Shown in pieces: positions 57,871 through 64,000 of a stretch of DNA of 64,000 nucleotides. The stretch lies in the NCBI RefSeq assembly GCF_047948215.1, contig NC_134463.1, positions 60,385,701 through 60,449,700 on the forward strand, in the 5' to 3' direction. This stretch comes from Lycorma delicatula. Its lineage: Eukaryota > Arthropoda > Insecta > Hemiptera > Fulgoridae. The notes under the pieces were generated by a model. That model had not been told where the DNA came from. It ran no database searches and saw only the letters and a list, made by a program, of their open reading frames with translations. How positions within the stretch are numbered: the stretch's first letter is position 1; every line of letters begins with the position of its first letter. A program made the position numbers and the translations under genes.

Positions 57871-58869
57871 TTCTGTTCTGTATATTGCAATTTTATTATT
57901 ATTATTTTCTTCTTTTTTTTTTTACTGCTACTTCTCCACTTTTTTTTTATCCAGCGAATAAACCGGCAGTTTGCAATACATATACAGTATGAGTTTCAAT
58001 ATAGCCTAACCACCCGTTTAAATTCATTAAAAACAGATACTAACATTAACGAAGGCTAGATTAGGTTAGGTTATATTTTTATTACACCTAAACGCTTAAA
58101 ATAGGAGGTACGCATATACTATATATTACTTCACTGATAACTATAATGTATAATTTAATGTTAGCCGTAACCATACTTATACTGGCCATTTAATAATTTG
58201 CTTATACGTGTATTTTATGTGCATATAACGAGAAGTATTAGCTTTTCTTCTTTTTTGTTTTGTTTTATTAAATTCTTTTTTCTCCCCTATCTTTATCTCT
58301 TTTTTTTACTTATAGATAGTGTAATATACAGTACTGAAAAAAAAACATGTGATAGAAAAAGATACATTGCAAAAAAAATTTAATTCTTAGCTAGTACGTT
58401 GCAGTTACCTATTTACGACCAATAAGTTTTTGATTAGTTCTTATCGTAATTTATTTTATGTGCAAGATTTAAATTACCGGGCCTGGTTAAGAATTCATTG
58501 CTTTAAAAAGAGAAATATTAATAATAATAGTAATAACAGGTTAATGAAAATGAAATTGAAATTAACTTTTATTTTTATTATTTTTTATGTAAGCATGTTT
58601 TTTTTTTTACACTTTCAATGATGATTAAGTATTATCACATTTTAGGTTTGGGATTTTTAACTTTTTTTTACTTTTTATGCTTCTGAAAGTCAAAAATAAT
58701 CCTATTTTATTCTGATATTTAAAAATTGTAGTAGAATTATTATTTAATATTAATGAAAGAAATTTATTTAAAATAACAAATATATAACAGTGATACAATA
58801 AAGCATTTAAAAAATAATAATGTAAATATTTTAAAAATACATCATACAATAGATCTAGTCAACTCTTTC
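57871..58869. other. AT-rich intron, nothing recognised
   Basis: Open frames here are T/A low complexity. Confidence 0.55.
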
Positions 58870-59022
58870 CTGATGATTAATTCACCATATAAGCCTGAAA
58901 AGCTTGTGAATGAGAACTGGAGATTTATAGTATATGAAAAAATGCCATGCGTGACAGGGACTCGAACCCGAAACCTTCCCATTAAAGGCCGAAACGCTAC
59001 CACTTCGTCAACGAGATCGGCA
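58870..59022 (-). repeat. SINE-A long-tail subfamily, copy A8
   Basis: The reverse complement gives GCCGATCTCGTTGACGAAG, TTTCGGCCTTTAATGGG, B box GGGTTCGAGTCCCTG, CATGGCATTTTTTCATA and the extension TTCAGGCTTATATGGTGAAT as in A3 and A4. Confidence 0.8.
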
Positions 59023-59934
59023 ACTAAAAACTCAATTAAAATCATGTAATATAAATTTATAAAATTAATATATGAATAAAGAAATAGGATATGAATATAT
59101 GAGGGTAAAATTAAAAATTCCTAAAAAATCAATAAATATAATAATAAATTCTATAAGATTATGTTATTCAGCGACATATATAAATAATATTAACTATAAA
59201 GTTTAACAAATTTGTTATCTTACAAAAATAAACACAATAATCAAAAGAACTTAAATAAACTAGTTATTGTTATTTAAATCATTTTAATTATTACTATTAT
59301 TTATTTTTTTTTTGATAGATTTACACATAACTGGTACTTAACAAAATTATTTAATACTTTTTTAATAATGTTTTGTTATATGTTCATAATTAATGACGTT
59401 AGTCATTAATTTATATTTTTAGTTTACATACATTATATATGTACAATATTTTTTTTGTCCGCTCTACCGGACGTAAATCGTAACCGATTTGACGAAACTT
59501 TGGTGGGGTTATGTAAAACTAATGGGAAGCCCTGTTGATTTTCAAGCGAATCGGTTTACAGAAATCGGAATTAGAGCTAAATAAACGGGATTTTTGGGTA
59601 CATTTTCAGCTTTTTTCGTTTTACTATTATACAGTTAAATCATATACTTTCGTGAAAACTAAAGCTCATTTAAATATACATAAATTAAGTTAATTATTTT
59701 AAAATGTCTTGCATTATAAAAATAATTTTTAAAATTATAACAATAGTACAAATAAAAAACGAAAAATAATTAGCTTGATATTTAAAAGAAAAAAATCATT
59801 TAGAAAAAACTTTGGTTAATATAAACTTTCAATAAAATTGTATGTGCTGCGATCTAGTATTTTATTTATACCTTATTGAAGCTGTATTTCTCATGTAAGT
59901 GCATGATTTTATTCAGTGGTGACAGATAACGGAG
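59023..59934. other. AT-rich intron; small unclassified patch at 59455-59600
   Basis: The patch (CCGCTCTACCGGACGTAAATC, ACGAAACTTTGGTGGGG) resembles ends of non-autonomous elements, but no second copy is seen. Confidence 0.4.
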
Positions 59935-60115
59935 AAGATTCCTTTTTCAATCATAAGTTGAGCGTAACTCAAGAACTACTCAACTAATCTTCATAAAATT
60001 TTCACATGCAGAATTTCAGATACACTAATATAGCATATCTATATTTAAATGAAATTGATTTAGTAATTTTGAAGATTTTTGGGCTACAAAGCTTTTATAC
60101 TTAGACCTATATATA
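59935..60115 (+). repeat. Rep-C copy 4, 5' truncated
   Basis: GAGCGTAACTCAAGAACTAC, CAACTAATCTTC, TTTTCACATGCAGAATTTC and AGATACACTAATATAGCAT, ending in CCTATATATATAG. Confidence 0.75.
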
Positions 60116-60333
60116 TAGAGTATTTCTAAAATGATGGGCTGGCTATACTTTTTCGGATTCTACTTGTAAAACTAAACAAAAAATATCGTAGGAAAAATGA
60201 CAATTTCTCCTTCGTTTTCCCGCTGTTCGCCATTTTGTTTTTTTTTATATAATAATTTGTATCTCAAGTTCGGATAGATGAATCACATTAATATTTGGTA
60301 AGCGTATTGATAATAAAGTTATAAAATTAAAAA

Positions 60334-60867
60334 AAAATCAGGACTTAAATACCTTCGCAAATTACAAAATGGCGGCCATGTTTATTTTTCAATCCTTTAT
60401 ATCTCCATAAATATTAGTTTTATCAAAATTTATGTTATTTGCTAAAATATTAAGCCTTTTATTTTTAACAAATCGGTTAACAAATAGAGTAATGGGAGAA
60501 AATTGATGTTATAATTTTGTGTCATAATTAGGTTTATTATTATGAGAAAATTATTACATAATTTGATACTTATTTACAATACTAGAATTAACAATAATTA
60601 AAAAAATTAATTTTTCGTCGAATTGAACGTAAAGTAGAGGACATAAAAACAGACACATATTACATAATTTTTTTGCCTTAATTCGGCAATTTGTTAGCCA
60701 ATTTTCAAACATAAAATGTCATTTTGTTTAAAATAAAAGGCTTAATATTTTAATAAATAACATAAATTTTGATAAAACTAATATTTATGGAGATATAACG
60801 TAACGAATTGAAAAATAATAATGGAGGCCATTTTGTAATTTGCGAAGGTATTTAAGTCCTGATTTTG
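60334..60867. repeat. Large fold-back: arms of about 155-180 bp, just upstream of hh exon 2
   Basis: The left arm 60334-60489 starts AAATCAGGACTTAAATACC, then TTCGCAAATTACAAAATGGC, and runs to AACAAATCGGTTAACAAATAG. It is mirrored in reverse complement by 60689-60867, ending GCGAAGGTATTTAAGTCCTG. The arms match closely (AATATTAGTTTTATCAAAAT, then TTATGTTATTT, AAATATTAAGCC). The roughly 200-bp spacer is AT-rich. Its right end is 239 bp before the exon. Preceding sequence (60120-60235) may belong to the same element. Confidence 0.88.
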
Positions 60868-61080
60868 CTATGGCTGGTGAGTGTAGATGTTGCTATGGCA
60901 ACGTCGCTATGGTTTATCGTATTGGTTGGTAGCGTGCGTATCCATAACAACATTTCCCCCTCCCCCCCACCTATTAAATTTCATTCAGAATAAATAACCT
61001 CATAGTTATATATATTTATATTTTTTCTTATTATTCATTTATTTTTTTATAAATAACGTTCTGTACAATTTTATAAAGAA
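60868..61080 (+). other. Short segment between the fold-back and hh exon 2
   Basis: Contains GTTGCTATGGCAACGTCGC, a near-palindrome, and a C-run (CCCCCTCCCCCCCACC at 60955-60970), then AT-rich sequence leading into the polypyrimidine tract. Confidence 0.6.
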
Positions 61081-61105
61081 TCTTTCTCTTTCTTTTATGT
61101 TACAG
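61081..61105 (+). other. hh: Splice acceptor of hh intron 1
   Basis: A T/C-rich tract of about 20 bases ends in TTACAG, immediately before the first conserved codon (R of RCLEKLN). Position and phase match the known Hedgehog exon 1/2 border. Confidence 0.9.
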
Positions 61106-61367
61106 AGATGCTTAGAAAAATTAAATACGCTTGCGATTTCAGTGATGAATCAATGGCCAGGTGTTAAATTAAGAGTAACGGAAGGATGGGACGAAGAAGA
61201 TCACCACGCTTCTGACTCTTTACATTATGAAGGTCGTGCTGTGGACATTACTACCTCAGATAGAGACAGATCTAAATATGGCATGCTTGCCAGAATGGCT
61301 GTGGAAGCAGGGTTTGATTGGGTCTATTATGAATCCCGGTCTCATATACACTGTTCTGTAAAATCAG
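61106..61367 (+). CDS. hh: hedgehog (hh), internal exon 2: central part of the secreted signalling domain
   Basis: This exon encodes the middle of the Hedgehog N-terminal signalling domain (HhN), the part of the secreted, lipid-modified morphogen that binds Patched. It gives 87 codons plus one base, from [19 protein letters not shown] through [20 protein letters not shown] to HIHCSVKS. It is exactly 262 bp, phase 0 in and phase 1 out, as I recall for vertebrate Shh exon 2. Exon residue n corresponds to human SHH n+100. Zinc ligands H40, D47 and H82 are all present, as are E76 and H34 of the pseudo-active site. Calcium ligands E26 and D29 are kept, and residue 31 is E instead of the usual D. 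An in-frame ATG at 61097 lies inside the acceptor and is not a start. Signal-peptide exon 1 and the Hint exon are not in the window. It could in principle be a processed fragment, but intact splice sites argue for the real gene. Confidence 0.97.
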
Positions 61368-61373
61368 GTATGC
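61368..61373 (+). other. hh: Splice donor of hh intron 2
   Basis: GTATGC follows the phase-1 exon end (AAA TCA G|GT). Past it the reading frame runs into low-complexity Phe/Lys/Ile-rich sequence unlike Hedgehog, so coding ends here. Confidence 0.9.
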
Positions 61374-64000
61374 TTTTTTTTTTAATAACACGTAAAATCA
61401 TAAAAAAACTGAAAATTATTTATTGTTTATTACTTAATAAAACAGGTTTTTTCCCCTTATTCAATAATCATTTTTCGAAAAGTTAAGCTGCTGGAAGGTA
61501 AAGGAACTGTCTACTACTTAATTCTTGATCTAATTGTTATTGATTTTATATTTATATAATTGCTAATGGTATCAATGATTATATTATTAACAATAAATAG
61601 TGTTTAGGTTGATTACATTTTCGTAACGACAAATTATAAAATAAAAATTCTAGTACCTTCTGGATTAAATCTTAGTCCTCATTTTTCCTATACCTGCATT
61701 CTTAAAATATTGTTTTGTGTATTCTCTTTAAGTATCCATATTGAATTTATCTTCTAAGCTTCTTTCTACTTTCAGTTTAATTAAATTTCTCTTAAAATAC
61801 GAAAAATTATTCTAATTTTTTCTAGTTAGTTATCTTTTCTTTCTTTCTTCTAAAAGTTACTCATTTTGAACAAATAAAAATAACCTAATTTTCAGTGTTC
61901 TCTTATTACAGATCTTTCGTATTTCATTTTATGCCAATTTTCTCTCCTCTTCTCTTTGCCATATTACTTTTTTCCTATTGTGCTTTTGCAACTACCGTTC
62001 ACGATTCGCTTCCATTGAATAGCTCACATAAATATTTTTTTTATTATCAGTGTTTGATTGGTTTGATGCTCTTGTTTATTGCTTTCTACTGTGTATCTCA
62101 ATATACCTTTTACATTCGTCATTCGGAATTATTTTTTTTCATGTCCTATAATTTTTTTCCTCACCATGTTTCTTCGCCGTTTATACATCCTATTAGAATC
62201 AAATTCACTAAACCTGAGTTGTTATTATTAAATTGCAACAAAGGAAATAGACTGTTTTTCATATACCCTTTTCTTACCGAACTTTACTATAATCTTGTAG
62301 TTTTTTTTTTTTATTAATTATTATTAGTTTAATATTTATAATTATGGATATTTTCTATAATATTTTTTTCAGATGTTTTCTAACAGATAAAATCTTCTAC
62401 CTGTTAAAAAAAATTCCATTTTCTTTTTATAATTCCAGACATTTTATTAATTAACTTTATCTGTAAACATGTTAAATTCCTTAAACTTAAAGGTTGTTAA
62501 TATGATGTAGATCACAAGTCAACTCCAGAAATTACGTAATAATTTTCAAAAATAGTAGTAAGCATTCCTTGATGCTTTACTAATGAAAAAAACTTTTCGT
62601 CTTTTTATGCGACTGCCCAAAAAGGAGTGTAATGTATTTAGGGTGTATGTATGTTTGTTCCACCGCAGCAGCTCAACAGCTCAACCGATTTAAATGTATG
62701 ACCCCTTACGTTACCGGGAGCGTCATAGGCTACATAAATATGTTTAGTTTACTTGTAACTGAAAGGCTACAAAAAATCATATGTAGGATTTTAAATCGAT
62801 AGTATTTTCAGTATCGATTTATTTGTATCGAAAATAATTGTGTTTTAAGATCTGTTACGATATTAAATAATTGAATTGCGGCAGAAAATGTTATTAATTT
62901 ATTTCCGTTGCAGTGTTGATACATATATTTAAATAGATTTAAAAGTTTTGAAAACAAAATTATTACTGCATACAAAATTGTCACTCACACGCTCATTATT
63001 TATCTTACATTAGTAATTATCCTATATTAAAGAGCAATGTTTGCCACCGTTGTTTTTTTTTGCAGTCGTGTTTTTTAAATTTTAATATTTTATCTCTTGT
63101 TTTTTTTTTTATTTGGCGGAATATATTGTTACATACTAGCAAGCCAAGCCCATTAAATTGTAGATGATATTTAGTTCTATAAATTATATCCTCATTCTGT
63201 TCGCAACAGGGAGTAGCTATATAATGAATATTATAACTCTCAGGGAAAGCAATTTTTATTGATATTTTCTTCTTTCCCATAAGAAAGGATGGTGCGTGGG
63301 TTCATTTGTTGGTTTGATGTATGTGTTCACATATTTATTTTAGCTGCTATTGGCATAGAGCGGACCACATGGTGCGCCAGTTGGCTGCGCGGAGCGAACG
63401 AACGACTCATTCGTTCGAACGATTTATACTTCTTTATACTAACGATTTATCATATCATTTTTATATTTGTGATTATTATAAAATATTTAATATATTTTAT
63501 TTTTTACGAACAGATATAAAATTATATTTGTGTTTTGCGGATAAAAAAGGAATACATTGGGGTTAGAATTGTTTTAAAAAATTACAACTTAAGAAACAGC
63601 TAAAAATTTTTAGTATTTTGAAAATTTTCTTTGTAAATGTTTTTGTTGTTATTATGCTAAATTCATGAACGTTATTTAGTTACAATTGGCAAAAACATTT
63701 TAAAAAATCACGTGTAATGAAACATAAACCACGTAACATTTTCGCGGTGAGCCGTAGGCCCGCCTTTTTTCTAGTCTTAATACAAAAGGTGCTTTATATA
63801 TTTCATCATAAAAAGACAAATAATGTAAAACAACTAATAAATAAATGTAAATCCGGTTATAATATATTAATATATTCATAAAAATAAAATGATTATTCTT
63901 TACATGTATTATCTTAAATGCTTATTATAGAAAAGAAATATTAAACAATTATATTTATCAACATTTTATCTTATTTATATAAAAATTAATTAAAAAAATA
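61368..64000 (+). other. hh: 5' part of hh intron 2; nothing else recognised apart from a small repeat-like piece
   Basis: This is AT-rich sequence. An open frame near 61895-62317 (140 codons, GTG start, mostly F/L/Y/S/I) is T-tract composition and not a convincing gene. The segment 62638-62760 (CAGCAGCTCAACAGCTCAAC, then a flank rich in ATGT/TTTGT) resembles ends of small non-autonomous elements. A short GC-rich patch at 63355-63425 holds repeated CGAACGA/TCGTTCG motifs. No third hh exon is seen. Confidence 0.6.

Larger units (their letters stand above)
1..61105 (+). other. hh: Presumed 3' part of hh intron 1 (repeat-filled)
   Basis: No open frame upstream of the exon resembles Hedgehog exon 1 (signal peptide, CGPGRG-like motif, FKDEE...GADRLMTQ end). 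All other recognisable coding sequence on either strand is transposon-derived and broken. The simplest reading is that this whole stretch is intron 1, perhaps with its 5' portion intergenic if exon 1 was missed. This is inference from absence, not direct proof. Confidence 0.6.

Noticed and set aside
61097..61105. In-frame ATG directly before the conserved hh exon
   Set aside because: It lies within the splice acceptor (TTATGTTACAG). The conserved protein continues upstream in other Hedgehogs through exon 1.
61895..62317. 140-codon open frame in hh intron 2
   Set aside because: It starts at GTG, is dominated by Phe/Leu/Tyr/Ser/Ile from T-rich DNA, and shows no domain. It is likely chance in an AT-rich intron.
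63355..63425. CGAACGA/TCGTTCG-rich patch
   Set aside because: Short simple motif repetition. No second copy or boundaries visible.

Overview
The window looks like a stretch of an insect nuclear genome. The evidence is strong A+T richness, spliceosomal exon borders, tRNA-derived SINEs, mariner and hAT-type DNA transposons and BEL/Pao fragments. A hemipteran is a reasonable guess from the repeat style, but I cannot name the species from sequence alone.

The only host coding sequence I can support is one exon of hedgehog (hh) on the + strand at 61106-61367. It is 262 bp long, starts in phase 0 and ends in phase 1, with a good acceptor and donor. It encodes the central part of the secreted Hedgehog signalling domain and keeps all three zinc ligands. 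Neither exon 1 (signal peptide and N-terminal signal domain) nor the Hint/autoprocessing exon is visible. The window is therefore best read as more than 61 kb of first intron, then exon 2, then at least 2.6 kb of second intron.

The rest is repeat-rich intron. 1-9.4 kb: a LINE 3' end, SINE-A copies, and Rep-1, a roughly 650 bp dispersed repeat with terminal inverted repeats. 9-15.9 kb: SINE-B copies and two transposase relics, one split by a SINE. 16-24 kb: a long-inverted-repeat MITE, a LINE reverse-transcriptase fragment, Rep-C copies linked to microsatellites, and a hAT MITE with an 8-bp target duplication. 25-35 kb: SINE-B copies (one holding a 128 bp insertion), Rep-8/Rep-9 elements and a BEL/Pao integrase relic. 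40-54 kb: a SINE-A nested in a SINE-B, two broken mariners with clear terminal repeats, fold-back repeats and more Rep-1. 54-60.9 kb: paired direct repeats, a BEL/Pao reverse-transcriptase relic with motifs out of order, a GC-balanced segment that may be regulatory, and a large fold-back less than 300 bp upstream of the hh exon.

No intact transposase, RNA gene, CRISPR array or bacterial-type feature was found. The most notable observations are the two SINE families that share one 3' tail, the structured Rep-1 family, the fold-back beside the hh exon, and the very long hh intron.
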